Positions 22,688 to 33,457 of a stretch of 64,000 bases of DNA are shown piece by piece. Position 1 is the first letter of the stretch; the number at the start of each line of letters is the position of its first letter. Under the pieces are notes generated by a model that saw only the letters and a list, made by a program, of their open reading frames with translations, made no database searches and was not told where the DNA came from. The DNA is from Arachnopeziza araneosa (lineage: Eukaryota > Ascomycota > Leotiomycetes > Helotiales > Arachnopezizaceae): NCBI GenBank assembly GCA_003988855.1, contig QYAI01000076.1, positions 1 to 64,000 of the forward strand. Reading direction: 5' to 3'. A program made the position numbers and the translations under genes.

Positions 22688-23771
22688 TCTTTATGGAATC
22701 AAATTTTCTTTTATACCATACTGGGTAGAGGACATCGACATGCCGGGTCTGGAAGGTGTTTAAAGTAGGCGACGGCATATCATCTTGCAGTTCAGCATCT
22801 ACGACAAAATAACCTCCATATCAAAGTCGGCATTTTTAACCGATACTTAGCAACCTACAGAACCAGAACCAACCGCCACACCGAGTCCCCTACGCCTTTT
22901 GCCACGTGGCATGGATTCTATTTATTGACACCCACATACACATCACGTCCTGAATGCCCCGGAGAACGGCACGTCAACCCTAACATCATATCGACGCTGA
23001 TTGGTGAGGTATTTGTCATTTCGTTGGCGACGGTAAATACCTAGGGTTCACCAGAGCTGCACCCTCAACAAGAGTTGCCGAGTTCCTGCACGCATATCGG
23101 GCATATATTGATGTCATTGGGCTGATCGGCGGTTTTCCAGGACTGGAGAGGCGCTGGTTGAATAGGCTGAATGATGAAGTATGTTGTACGTGAGTATGCG
23201 TGTGTGCTGATTTGGCGTCTGGATGACTCGGAGTGGCCAGCCAGTATTGATCAAGAGAGGATATCGGCATCAATCATCATGGCTGAACAGAAAATAATGA
23301 TGCTTTGTTCAGGTACCCAAATCAAGGAGCAAGACACGCGTGCGAATGTTTCAATATTTTGGCACCTAACCTCCCCGTGTTTACCCCACAAGCAGGCCGG
23401 CTCCACTGGCATCTCTTGTTTGTTTCCCCGGATACCTGGGGCGTAGATTAAGCTTAATCAAAAAAAAAACCTCCTCCCGCCCCGGCTGCATACATTAAGC
23501 GGACGATCATAGGATGGATTCGAAACAAACTCGTTTAGGCAATTCCTGACCTCGAAAATCCCAACAACCCTGCTCGACCAACGACAATTCCTCTCTGCTC
23601 ATCTCGAATCTCCAAAGCCAACTGCCGCATATTGAGAGATAGGGTTTTAATCTGGATGTAGTGCGTACCGAGTAATGAGCAAGCAGCAAAGCTTGATCGT
23701 GTGACGGGTGGAGAAAGGAACTCGGCAATGAAGAGATCGGCTTTCTGGTCGACGGGGAGGGAGCGGAAACT

Positions 23772-23780
23772 TATATTATA
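23772..23780 (+). promoter_or_regulatory. Possible TATA element of the DUF1996 gene
   Basis: The AT-only run in ACTTATATTATACG lies about 75-80 bp upstream of the ATG at 23855, a normal distance for a fungal TATA box. Confidence 0.4.
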
Positions 23781-23854
23781 CGCTTCTCCACCCGTTCCAG
23801 TCTCCAGGTTTTCTCCTCGAGCTCTGATCGCGGCGAAGTCAAGCAAAAATCAAC

Positions 23855-25035
23855 ATGCAGTCGAAACTTCTCACCTTCGCCCTCGCGGCTGGCGTCTACG
23901 GCCAAGCCATGATGCGCTTCGAATGCAGCCAGCTTGTGCTAGAAAGACTCGATCCCTTGGTTGAGCCGGGAATCGCACCCTCAGCTCACATGCATCAAGT
24001 CGCTGGTGGAAATTCGTTCAACACTACCATGACACCACTAACCGACGACCCATCCAAGTTGAGTACTTGCACCACCTGCACCTACTCCGAAGACTTTTCC
24101 AACTACTGGACTGCGCTCTTGTACTTTAAAGCTCGTAATGGGACGTTTAAGAGAGTCCCTCAGGCGACCAATTTGGGTCTCAAGGGCAAGAATGGTGGTT
24201 TGACGGTGTATTATATCCCACCCTATGATGGGAAGACTAAGGTCACGGCACCTCCTCCAGTAAGTCAATAAGGGAAATGATGAAGCGTCATCTAACAGCC
24301 ATAGGGATTCCGCATGCAAGTTGGAAATCCAATGCTCCGAAGTGGAACCAAGGAAGTGAGAGGACTCTGCCATCGCTGCGAGGCCAACATGGCGCAAAAC
24401 CCTTTTGGCGGCGCTCCTTGCACAGGAACCGACACCACGGCACTCCCCACTGGTACTTGTGGCGGTGGAATCCGTGCTACCATCACTTTCCCTACGTAAG
24501 TCACCTCCCGCTCTGGAGATAGGTTGGTATTGACTGTGTGTAGATGCTGGGATGGAAAGAACCTCGATTCTGAAGACCATCAATCCCACGTCTCGTATCC
24601 TGCATCAGGAACCTTCGAGTCAGGTGGAGCATGCCCTGCATCCCACCCCGTCAAGCTTCCTCAGATCATGTATGAGGTCATCTGGGATACAACCCAATTC
24701 AACGACAAGTCTATCTGGCCCACTGACGGAACCAACCCATTGGTGTACTCCATGGGTGATGGGTAAGTTCTCCCCTATCTTGTTGGAGAAGTATAGAATT
24801 TGTGCTAACCTTCCATAGTACTGGCTATGGATGGCACGGTGATTACCTCTTTGGCTGGAAGGATGGTGTCTTGCAAAAGGCCCTGGATGCGCGATGCGGT
24901 GGTGATGCCTGCACGACATTGAAGACTCAGCCCGCTACTACGGCAAACGCTTGTTCAAAGGCTCAGACTGTGGATGATCCAACCAACGGCTGGCAACCTA
25001 CTCTTCCAGGTGGAATGGCTGTCACCTACAAGTAA
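23855..25035 (+). CDS. Secreted DUF1996-domain protein
   Basis: Four exons: 23855-24259, 24305-24495, 24544-24762 and 24819-25035. They give 343 residues. Splicing restores APPPGFRMQVGNP, ATITFPTCWDGKNLDS and GDGTGYGWHGDYLFGW. The N-terminus is a signal peptide (MQSKLLTFALAAGVYGQA). It is followed directly by the DUF1996 start, RFECSQLVLERLDPLVEPG, then SAHMHQVAGG, CTTCTYSEDFSNYW and YYIPPYDGK. The second half has paired cysteines and the conserved HVSYPASGTFES and GWHGDYLFGW. It lacks a WSC or other C-terminal module. DUF1996 proteins are extracellular or wall-associated in fungi and their activity is unknown. Intact. Confidence 0.93.
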
Positions 25036-26126
25036 TCCTAAGAGCTGTGTTTCATTGAGTTTATATTCTATTTGTTTAGCTTCTTAAGGGGTGGTTGAGA
25101 GATGTTCTATAGCAAATACCAAATTTGATGCTTAAATGGCTTTTTTGTTAAATATATATATATATATATATGTCGGAGTTAAGATTGACGTCTTCGATTG
25201 AAGGGATCTCGCTAGAGAATTTCATGCCCCGCTGTGGGGTCTGGGGTTGGCATTGCTTGTTTCCCCAGATATCCAGCAGTCATTCCACTGCAATTCCGTC
25301 TCCCATTACGGCTGCGGTAGCTGAATAAATCAAGAGCCATATAACTTGCAGTAATATTAATTGGGACGAGTAAACGAACAAGCTTTCATCAAAACCTGAA
25401 GTGACGCTCGGAGGCAAGAGTGTCAACCGTATTCAAGTCTGACTTCAGACCAGAGTTGATCTCTTTCCTTGAAGTTGCAATTAAAGTGGACAGGAAAGAT
25501 TGACAATAGAAGTCTGAAAGAGATAAAGAGAGTAACAACTTGATGAAGGGAATATTCAATACTCTCACGCGAGCAATGGAGTGGTGGCATCCGCACCAGC
25601 ACATTAAATACGGCGCCTCGCTTAGGCTGCACCGTAAGATATGAGAATACCAAGGTTATTCTTGGTTCAATTGTTATATTTATAACGTCCATGTCTTTAC
25701 GCTCTCTTTGTGTTCAACTACGCTCTGTTCGGTTTATTGTGGTGCTAAATAAGCTGGATATCTTTCTCTTGAGTGTCTGAGCTAGTACAAACTATGCGAT
25801 TCAACAAGTGCGCCTTGTTTAGCAATTTGAAATCGAGTTTTAAATTTTACTGAACGGGTGAGAATAAACTACTATGAATGGGATCATGGGGGGCTACTGC
25901 TGATATCTCGATGACAAAGCGGTGTGGAGGCGCAGCAACACCGTTCAGAAGTATTCAGCCTCGTTGCCTACCCAGCCTCCATCAAGTCACATTGCTATCA
26001 AAGGATGGCAAGAATCGGCTTTATAGATCCTTAAATGATTATAAGCTCGGTTAACCCTTCTTGCGCATTGTTTCATCTCCGCAACGTAAGCACAGTATTT
26101 GTTACATCTTGCTTCAAATTTAAATC
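25036..26126. other. Intergenic, DUF1996 gene to HET gene
   Basis: No gene recognised. Contains a TA dinucleotide microsatellite at 25152-25171 and the HET promoter. Confidence 0.45.
25152..25171. repeat. (AT)10 microsatellite
   Basis: Ten AT units in a row, about 120 bp after the DUF1996 stop codon. Confidence 0.9.
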
Positions 26127-28151
26127 ATGGGCGTTGACATTGTCCACGACTACCCGTATACACCTCTCGATTCGTCGGGCCCAACAATCCGCTTGCTTCG
26201 GCTGCAGCATGATGAATCTGGCTCAATCATTGGCTGGCTTGAGGCCTTCTCTCTGGACAATCCCGATTGCCCAAAGTTCACCACGCTCTCCTACGTATGG
26301 GGAGAAAAGAGATATTTTCAAAAGATCATCGTCAATGGACACATGTTTTCCGTTCTCAGCAGTCTCTATCCTATACTGGAAATGATTTGTAATGATACAA
26401 AATTGAGATCTTCCTGGTGGTGGATTGATGCGATCTGTATCAACCAGAAGCTCGAACCAGTGGCGGAAGAAGAACGCAACGTCCAAGTTAGCCTGATGAG
26501 GGATATATATGAGAAATCAGAAAGGACTGTTGCATGGTTAGGACAAGGACAGCAAGAAGGTGAAGAGGGTGTGAGGTTCTTGCACACTTTGTTGCAACAC
26601 AAGGAGAGATTAGATTTGAGGGAGAAGAGTAACATCTTATTTGAAAAGAAATGGCCAAAGGACCAGCTGGGAGACGAGCTAAGCGACAGGAAAAAGTGGG
26701 CAGCGCTGGAAGCTCTCATGGAAAGACCTTGGTGGAGAAGAGTTTGGACCTTGCAGGAATACGTTGTCCCGAGAAAATTCACATTCTACTGTGGCAAGGA
26801 GAGTATGGATCGAGAAGAGCTCAATCAAGCAATGACTACGATATCACACTGCAGAAAGATTGATGAAACATTAATCTCCATCAAAGCTTTCCAGGCGGCT
26901 TGGATACGAAGGCGTGTATTGATGTTGCACCAAAATAAGATCCCGTTGCAACTCACTGGATTGATGGCTTATATCTCAGACTACAGAGCCACTGATCCCA
27001 GAGATAGGATCTACTCTGTCCTTGGTTTAGCTGCAGATAGATCATTGGCCGATCCTCCAAGATATCAGGATGATGTTGTCACAGTCTACACAGACCTTGC
27101 ACGATCATTTATCGAGCATCATCAAAGTCTGGATATCATCTGTCTGGCCGATCGCTTCAGTGGAAATTTAGCTAAATCTCCTCTGTTGCCAGCACTTCCT
27201 TCGTGGGTGCCGGATTGGAGAATCCATGCTAAAAACTGGGTGGTTCCTTCGATAGCTTCCCAGAGTGGCGGCCAATACATTGGAAACTTTCGCCCAATAA
27301 GTCTTCAAGGTACCGATCACAACACTTTTGCGGCTGGGAGATGTGGAAATTCTGCACTCCATGTCAGGTTCTCAGATGATCTTCGGACTTTGACATGTCA
27401 AGGCACTTTCATAGATTTTGTTGATGGTATAGGAGGCTTGAAGGAAGTTCACAGAGATTCAGAGGGCAAGAATGATGGACCAGCTACAGTACACGATTGT
27501 ATTCAGGCATTATCTGTCCATAAGAACTCTGCAGCTTCGGCAACCACCCCTGACTCTTCTACCCAACAAGACTTGGATCCCGATCTTGCTTCTATTTACA
27601 TGGATCACATCGCACGTTGCCTCTTGCTCAATCGTCAAGATCGATATCTGAGCTATGACATCCCACCCGGTCATTCATATCAAGAGCTCCACGCATTGTG
27701 TCTCGCAGCGACCGAAACCCCTTCATTAGTCAACCCACAATTTCTCGACTGGTTTGAACGCAACCGCTACCTCAAAATCAGGTCTTATCCACTCGAGCAG
27801 ATATGCCAGAAAGCGAGACTTCTTCCTACCCCTGGCACGATAGAATTGATGGACAGCATGTCAAATGAGAGAGGATTCCTCTCACGGTTCAGAGATACCA
27901 CTCAGTGGATAACTCGGAGATTGATGGTTACGGATCAAGGACATCTAGGCATGGTTCCCTGCCGGGCAGAGAAGGGTGATCAGGTCTGGGTGTTATTCGG
28001 GTGTAGCATTCCCTTGATTTTGAGAAAATCAGAAGATGGACAATCTTTTCATGTTATTGGTGAATGCTATTTGCATGGATATATGGATGGCGAGATCCAG
28101 GATGATATTAGTCGCGGGAATTCAGTGGTTGAGGAAGCTCATCTATCATGA
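26127..28151 (+). CDS. HET-domain protein (heterokaryon incompatibility)
   Basis: Intact single-exon gene of 674 residues. HET domains act in nonself recognition after hyphal fusion and can trigger cell death. The three family blocks are present: TLSYVWG at 53-59, WWWIDAICINQ at 97-107 with the following ERNVQVSLMRDIYEKSERTV, and RPWWRRVWTLQE at about 200-211. Further typical sequence is DPRDRIYSVLGLA and LPSWVPDW. The C-terminal 300 residues have no recognisable repeat, NACHT or ankyrin module, so this is the stand-alone HET architecture. The ATG follows an AT-rich leader. A dead HET fragment lies 20 kb away. No partner gene could be assigned. Confidence 0.93.
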   Translation: MGVDIVHDYPYTPLDSSGPTIRLLRLQHDESGSIIGWLEAFSLDNPDCPKFTTLSYVWGEKRYFQKIIVNGHMFSVLSSLYPILEMICNDTKLRSSWWWIDAICINQKLEPVAEEERNVQVSLMRDIYEKSERTVAWLGQGQQEGEEGVRFLHTLLQHKERLDLREKSNILFEKKWPKDQLGDELSDRKKWAALEALMERPWWRRVWTLQEYVVPRKFTFYCGKESMDREELNQAMTTISHCRKIDETLISIKAFQAAWIRRRVLMLHQNKIPLQLTGLMAYISDYRATDPRDRIYSVLGLAADRSLADPPRYQDDVVTVYTDLARSFIEHHQSLDIICLADRFSGNLAKSPLLPALPSWVPDWRIHAKNWVVPSIASQSGGQYIGNFRPISLQGTDHNTFAAGRCGNSALHVRFSDDLRTLTCQGTFIDFVDGIGGLKEVHRDSEGKNDGPATVHDCIQALSVHKNSAASATTPDSSTQQDLDPDLASIYMDHIARCLLLNRQDRYLSYDIPPGHSYQELHALCLAATETPSLVNPQFLDWFERNRYLKIRSYPLEQICQKARLLPTPGTIELMDSMSNERGFLSRFRDTTQWITRRLMVTDQGHLGMVPCRAEKGDQVWVLFGCSIPLILRKSEDGQSFHVIGECYLHGYMDGEIQDDISRGNSVVEEAHLS

Positions 28152-29260
28152 TGAAATGAATTTTATTTGTTTACATCCCATACAAGAAAACTTCCTCTCT
28201 TGTGGAATTTGAAAGCATCCTTATAAGACTCATGTAATGAATATGGAAATTTGTGATACGATTTGTAGCGGGCTATGATAGTTGACTTTGCTGGCTACAA
28301 AACGAGTGCAATCTACAGACTGAAAAACAACTTCTTTGCTCGGGCTCCACGAAAAGTTGAGAAGCCCCTCTTTTGTACAGTCAGAATTGTCTCACCTTGA
28401 GCTCTCCTTCTTCCAGAGCTAGAATGCCTCTATGTTCATGCATCTTGGATAATCTCGATGCGATAAAAGGAAGGATTCTCGAAAAGCTCTTTGATCGCCA
28501 TCCAAACTCTCCATTCTGGTTCTACATTGCCTATATTAAGTTTGCATCTCGCTTTATATAAGTGCGCAAGTGCAGGAAGCGATTTGTAATTGCTGGCAAT
28601 GTCTGGCCGAATCAAGACTTCCGACTGAAGCCCAGTCGCCTCTTTGAATTGATGCTGGCAAGTCAAATGCTTATTCCACTCTCCCTAAACTTGAAGTGGA
28701 TTTAATTCATGGACAGTGAAACTCCCTCTTACGGCACTCAAAGTCAATACTTCCTTCACACTTTATGATATTTAACACTGGTTACGTAGTGAAATTCCTT
28801 CTTTGGCTTTGTTATATGGGGCTCTGATATTTCTGGCTCTGAAGGAAATTCTCCCGGATCCCCTGGTCGTCCCGAGAATCAAGTAGTAGCTTTTCTTCGA
28901 AGACAAATCGAGATTCCGACGGTAAGGTTAATTCCCGTGCGCAGTCTTGTTTCGAAAGAATAATTTCTATTCTCATTGCACAAGGACATTTTTAGTCTCT
29001 ACCAAAGCCACACCCTCATCGTGGCACGAACCAAGCTCAGTCGCTTGAGAAACCACGTATGATGTGTGTCAGAACCTCACCGATGAGGCTGTAACTGATT
29101 ATTCGCTTGTGAACACATCAACCCCCCCCGTTGCGCGACCTCTCTTTCTTTGCAAAGTTGTATAAAACCTCACGCTTCTTCCCGCCCACTAGCTCAACTC
29201 AACTCCCATACCCCGGATCCTCGGGAATCAAAGTATTTCGTATAGCATAGGCACCCTGTC
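28152..29260. other. Intergenic after the HET gene
   Basis: No convincing gene. One 76-codon minus-strand frame at 28436-28666 is listed separately. Confidence 0.4.
28436..28666 (-). CDS. Short unrecognised ORF, possible gene fragment
   Basis: The frame reads like protein in its second half (LPALAHLYKARCKLNIGNVE, then WRVWMAIKELFENPSF). There is no domain, no signal peptide and no neighbouring exon. It may be a fragment of a decayed gene or chance. Confidence 0.18.
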   Translation of the reverse strand: MTCQHQFKEATGLQSEVLIRPDIASNYKSLPALAHLYKARCKLNIGNVEPEWRVWMAIKELFENPSFYRIEIIQDA

Positions 29261-29538
29261 ATGTCAACACCCATCTCGGCAATGAGGCATTGGCTTGGTC
29301 TGGCCAGGGGATCCGTGCCTGACGATCCTACAGGCAACAAGCAGACTACTCAACTTACAACTACCAGGAAGACCTTTCCTACAGGTATCAAACTTCTCTA
29401 CGATAGAGAGGACAGCGTAGTCGAGTAAGTCGAAGCAGATCTTTTGCAATCTACTTGCAGCCATTGCTGACAACCATTTGCCACAGCATTATATTCATTC
29501 ACGGCCTCACTAGTCACCGGGAGAAGATATGGATTTGA
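29261..29538 (+). pseudogene. Truncated N-terminus of a SERAC1-like alpha/beta-hydrolase (STAND-type protein)
   Basis: An ATG at 29261 opens a leader ending in TGIKLLYDREDSVVD. A 62-nt intron (29425-29486, gtaagt donor) then restores IIFIHGLTSHREKIW. This is the start of the SERAC1/DUF676 hydrolase domain (pattern V-D-I-V-F-V-H-G-L-T-G-x-R-E-x-T-W), often fused in fungi to NACHT or NB-ARC and repeat domains. A TGA follows two codons later. Neither the catalytic GxSxG region nor any NTPase domain is found in the following 1.2 kb. I infer a gene cut off after its first two exons, its remainder deleted or mutated beyond recognition. Confidence 0.65.
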
Positions 29539-30801
29539 AATCCAACAAACTTTAGCATTTATCAACAAGAGTGTTTGTAAACTCTATCAAGTTCCATTTC
29601 CTTGAATAACTTACTCAGCCCACTTGTTTCAATGAGAAGGAGGTTGCAGATGAGATACCGTTGACGAGATGCGATGCAGCTCACTAGCTGGGATAGGAAC
29701 AACGGTATAAGGTGGAAGCCTCACGACATCGGCTGACTCCTCCATCAATGATATCTGCTTACCTCTGCACTACAAGAGTATCTGTGTCAGGCTCTGCTGT
29801 AGGCTCTCTTACAGAAGGCTAGAAGAATGATTGGCATTCGACGTCTCTGTACGGAGGTTGCCGCAAAAACCTTTGGAATTTAGTGTGTCTTGGGCCATCT
29901 GCCCACTGAACGCAATGCACCTTACACTATTTCCAGGCAGAAGGCGCTATAATGCACTGTAACTTCAGGCTGTGCACTCGGAAGTAATATTACGGACTCC
30001 TGATGAGAGTCAGTAGCGCTGTAAATTCTGTTCCTCTTTGCTAAACGGTCTGTAAGGATGGTAGAAAAAGCTTGTCGTTGCTCCCCTGACAGGGTAGCCT
30101 GTAATTTAGGGCATGTACGCCAAGTTCCGGTTACTTTTGGCGGCAACTACGTTATCATCATAGAGAATGAAGTATTCTCGTTCCACCTTGTTACGCAATC
30201 ATTCTTAAATATCTACCTATTATATGTTTCGAAAGCACACGTAAGGACTGTTATGTGTCGCAGCCAAATATGATGGGTGTGTTAAGGGTTGAGATTTCCT
30301 TACCTAACCTGCAGTCAAAGGCAGGAGATGACAGGGGGTCAAGCCTATAATTTCAGGCTTCACGCCCTATACTCCTAGAACAACAACAGTCTATTCCACG
30401 CCATTTCTAGGGCAATTAAAGCCGCCGTTGGTGTATTTCAAGTTTCTCACAGGGGCCGAAAATGCTGTCCTGTTAAACACGTTTAGGTCATTTAAGTGTG
30501 CAAGGCACTGAATTTTCCTACTTTAACAAAGGCCCTGACCGTCCCGACAACCAGGTCCGCTTGTTCAGCCACCCGCAATCGATTTTCGAAACCAGGAGAG
30601 TCCCCTAATCTCGCAGCACAAAGAAAATCCGAATCTTTGCAAACCGTTCCTTTATCAATGCGTGACCCGCTCCTCGACGATATCTCCATCTTCTTCGCGA
30701 AAGCATTCCTCCATGTGGTTGAGACGAGGTTTCCGTTTATCGGATGAAATATTCGGCCTTGACCTACCTCATCCCAGCTGCAGATCGCGTCTCGGAACAG
30801 G
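29539..30801. other. Gene-poor stretch after the hydrolase fragment
   Basis: Overlapping short frames only. None of them continues the hydrolase. The last part should contain the promoter of the DUF5672 gene. Confidence 0.4.
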
Positions 30802-31743
30802 ATGTTGATGCTCAGCAATAATCGGAAAATCTCCATTGCAGCTGGAATTTTCGGTCTCATTTTTATTCTCCTGGTCTTCCTGTACACAATATCGAATACT
30901 GACTATTCATTCAATGTCCCATCCTCCGATCCTCTCTCAGGCGAAACCCGGAACAAGCATACCTTAACGACCTCCAGTATATCGACAGCCAAAGCCGCAG
31001 TGATAGTCGAGAACCGACCCCTGGTCAACCTCATCCCAATCATCCTCCACTTCTCATCTGTCCTCGGCCCTGAATGGGGCGTACACGTCTTCACGCACGA
31101 GGAGAATCGGCCCAGATTCCTCGACTCGATCCCGTTCCAGAGAGAGGTCTCAGCAGGTCGGTTCCACGTACGGGCACTCCCCGCAGGCGAAGCGCTCGAC
31201 ACCCATGCCAGCGTTTCGGGGTTCTTCACCAAGCCCTGGTTCTGGGAGCAGATGGCACCCGCGGAGCACATCCTGATGTTCCAAGCCGACAGCATCCTGT
31301 GCTCGCGGTCCCAGCAGAAGGTCGAGGATTTCCTGGAGTATGAATTTGTCGGTGCGCCGGTGGACGCGGAGCGCGGATTGGGGATGGGGTATAACGGTGG
31401 TCTGTCGTTGCGGAATCGGACGAGGTGTTTGGACATTGTGCGGGAGTTTGATTGGCAGGTCGAGAGGCATGGAGATCATTCGCAGGGGAATGTGGATTAT
31501 GAGGACCAGTGGTTTTCGAAGAAGATGAGAGAAGCTGGCGCGCATCTCCCAACGACAGAGGTCGCGATGAGGTTTTCCGTCGAGACGATGTGGAGTGACG
31601 AACCACTGGGATACCACCAACCCAATATCTGGCAGAGAGAGAGGATGGATGACATATTCAAGTGGTGTCCTGAATATCGGATGTGTACGATGGAGACATT
31701 TACCGATCACAATGCAGAGAACTTTGGAACTGGAGGAGTCTAG
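30802..31743 (+). CDS. DUF5672-family glycosyltransferase-like type II membrane protein
   Basis: Single exon, 313 residues. A short cytosolic head (MLMLSNNRKIS) and one hydrophobic helix (IAAGIFGLIFILLVFLYTI) give the type II layout of Golgi glycosyltransferases. The lumenal part carries the DUF5672 features: AAVIVENRPLVNLIPIILHF, HILMFQADSILC (a DxD-like acidic site replaced by QADS), EFVGAPVD, GYNGGLSLRNR and DYEDQWFSKKM. The end has YHQPNIW and a Cys pair. The family is predicted to transfer sugars; its acceptor is unknown. The gene is markedly GC-rich in its 5' half. The minus-strand open frames covering it are antisense shadows. Confidence 0.88.
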   Translation: MLMLSNNRKISIAAGIFGLIFILLVFLYTISNTDYSFNVPSSDPLSGETRNKHTLTTSSISTAKAAVIVENRPLVNLIPIILHFSSVLGPEWGVHVFTHEENRPRFLDSIPFQREVSAGRFHVRALPAGEALDTHASVSGFFTKPWFWEQMAPAEHILMFQADSILCSRSQQKVEDFLEYEFVGAPVDAERGLGMGYNGGLSLRNRTRCLDIVREFDWQVERHGDHSQGNVDYEDQWFSKKMREAGAHLPTTEVAMRFSVETMWSDEPLGYHQPNIWQRERMDDIFKWCPEYRMCTMETFTDHNAENFGTGGV

Positions 31744-32236
31744 AGCGTACACTTCAAACAGAAGTGTGTCGTGGAATAAATTCAAAGGATTAAAATCCAG
31801 TTATTCTAAGATGGGCCTGTTTAAGTTCAACGAGAAAATCAAGAAAGAGCGAGCTTAGTCGTCGCATTTGGAGTCACCTGAAGTCGGTTCGGCTCCGGCT
31901 GCTTCGACGAGTGCGTGCAGTTTGAAACGGGCCAAGGCAGTTGTTTTATCTGAAATTGAGCAAGCAGAACTACTTTCTGATATGAGCTGAGGCGAGATGA
32001 GAACAAGAAAAGTATATGAATATGAATAGTGTGAAATATGTGTTATTAGTCAAATACGTATGGCAATGCTAAATCAGGCTTTCTAAGCAAGCAGGATATA
32101 CAGATGATACTTTCAGAAATGGAGGCTGATGAGCTGACATCATTGCCTCACTCAACGACCAATCGAGAATGGGATTTCAAGGGCGAAAAGAGTGCACTTG
32201 GAATCCATCCGAAGGTATGGACCATAGTCTTTTTGC
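31744..32236. other. Convergent intergenic region
   Basis: Lies between the DUF5672 gene and the FAD monooxygenase. No sure gene. A 31-codon protein-like piece on the minus strand (31855-31949) is described among the findings. Confidence 0.35.
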
Positions 32237-33457
32237 TCAGACTACCTTTGAGTTCTCGTCGATGAGAATCCCAAATTGGCTCGTTGCCAAACCGTAACTT
32301 CGCCCCACTGCCTCGCTGCCATAGATTCTCATCTCCTTCTCATAAGCCGCAGTCACACCCTCTTCATACCCACCCGCTTCGGTGAGCAGTCTGCCCAGCA
32401 GTGCAGAGTCTTGGACCGCCGTGTTTGCACCAATCCCGCCAGCAGGCGTCATGGAATGCGCAGCATCTCCAATCACGGTAACTCGGGGTTCGTTCTTCCA
32501 CTCCGGGACGCCGGTTGGTGTGGAACAGGTAATCTTCCAGAAAGCCGCCTCGGATTCATTCATCTCTTCAAAGAGGGGCCGGATTCGGGGATGCCAGTTT
32601 GCGGTGAACTCTTTTGCTATCTTGGCTGCTGGAGCTCCGATCAGAGAATAGTCGTCATTTGGCGCCTTTATGACGCCGGGCACTCCACCCATTGTCCACC
32701 CGAACTGCACGCTGGGATCGTCCATATCACCTGACCGAACGTTGGTGATAGCAAAGACTCTTCCCTTGGGGTTGGAGTTATCTACAAGTCGCCAGACACC
32801 TTCACCTAGACCCTTAAATGCTGTGGTTGGAGCTTGGCCATGGATTCCTCTAGCGCCAGTGTCGTAGACCTTGAGCTTTCCTTGCGATACCTGTCGTGCG
32901 ACTTTGGAATAGATACCCTCGCCGCCAACCAACATGTCCCCTTCTACTGATTTCGAACCGTCTGCGAAGATAGCATGAACGCCAGAAGCCGTCAATTCGT
33001 AGCTAGTGACATTATGAGACCAGTGGATAAAGGGTTCGCATCCAGACATGAAGAGTTTCCGCATATCGCCCCGTGAAATTCCCACAATCTTTCCATCGCG
33101 GGATGTAAGGGTTTCGGGTTTTACTTTCTTCTCGTCGCTCTTTTCAGACAGCGCATCCTTGGGCGGCCCAGGAATTGTCTCGCCTGTTGTTACGTCTATA
33201 CTAGCGAATCCACCTCCCCCCGTCTTTCCACAAGTGTCCCAGAACTTCTGCCACCCCTCTGGATCAAGAACGGATTCGATGGCATCCAGTCCTTCTGATG
33301 AGAGGCGTAGCCGGTATCCTTGGGCACGGAAGGAAATGGAAGCGTCTCTTTCAAAAATGAGAAAGGGAATCGAGGCGCGCCGGAGGGCCTGTGCCAATAA
33401 GAGAGAGGCAAGGCCCGCGCCCGAGATGAGAATTGGTTTTCGAGTGCTTGCGGCCAT
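32237..33457 (-). CDS. FAD-dependent monooxygenase (salicylate-hydroxylase/PHBH-like)
   Basis: Class A flavin monooxygenase that uses NAD(P)H and O2 to hydroxylate a small, often aromatic or polyketide, substrate. Single exon, 406 residues from the ATG at 33457. An in-frame ATG 38 codons upstream (33571) would add a hydrophobic stretch before the Rossmann fold, which is unusual, so the shorter start is preferred. Features seen: ILISGAGLASLLLAQAL (GxGxxG-like, second Gly replaced by Ala/Ser context), IFERDAS at the end of beta-2, the DG-like region MLVGGEGIYSKVARQV and the FAD-ribityl motif VIGDAAHSMTPAGGIGANTA. The substrate is not predictable. Its neighbour on the same strand is an acyltransferase, which suggests a shared small-molecule pathway. 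Confidence 0.88.
   Translation of the reverse strand: MAASTRKPILISGAGLASLLLAQALRRASIPFLIFERDASISFRAQGYRLRLSSEGLDAIESVLDPEGWQKFWDTCGKTGGGGFASIDVTTGETIPGPPKDALSEKSDEKKVKPETLTSRDGKIVGISRGDMRKLFMSGCEPFIHWSHNVTSYELTASGVHAIFADGSKSVEGDMLVGGEGIYSKVARQVSQGKLKVYDTGARGIHGQAPTTAFKGLGEGVWRLVDNSNPKGRVFAITNVRSGDMDDPSVQFGWTMGGVPGVIKAPNDDYSLIGAPAAKIAKEFTANWHPRIRPLFEEMNESEAAFWKITCSTPTGVPEWKNEPRVTVIGDAAHSMTPAGGIGANTAVQDSALLGRLLTEAGGYEEGVTAAYEKEMRIYGSEAVGRSYGLATSQFGILIDENSKVV

Larger units (their letters stand above)
21834..23854. other. Intergenic with one MITE
   Basis: About 2 kb without a gene. It contains the MITE at 22472-22687, an A run near 23461-23469 and the promoter of the DUF1996 gene. Short open frames at 23016-23446 are not convincing. 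Confidence 0.45.

Noticed and set aside
30903..31785. Several overlapping minus-strand frames of 126-211 codons
   Set aside because: Antisense to the GC-rich DUF5672 gene, whose plus-strand frame shows a membrane anchor and family motifs.
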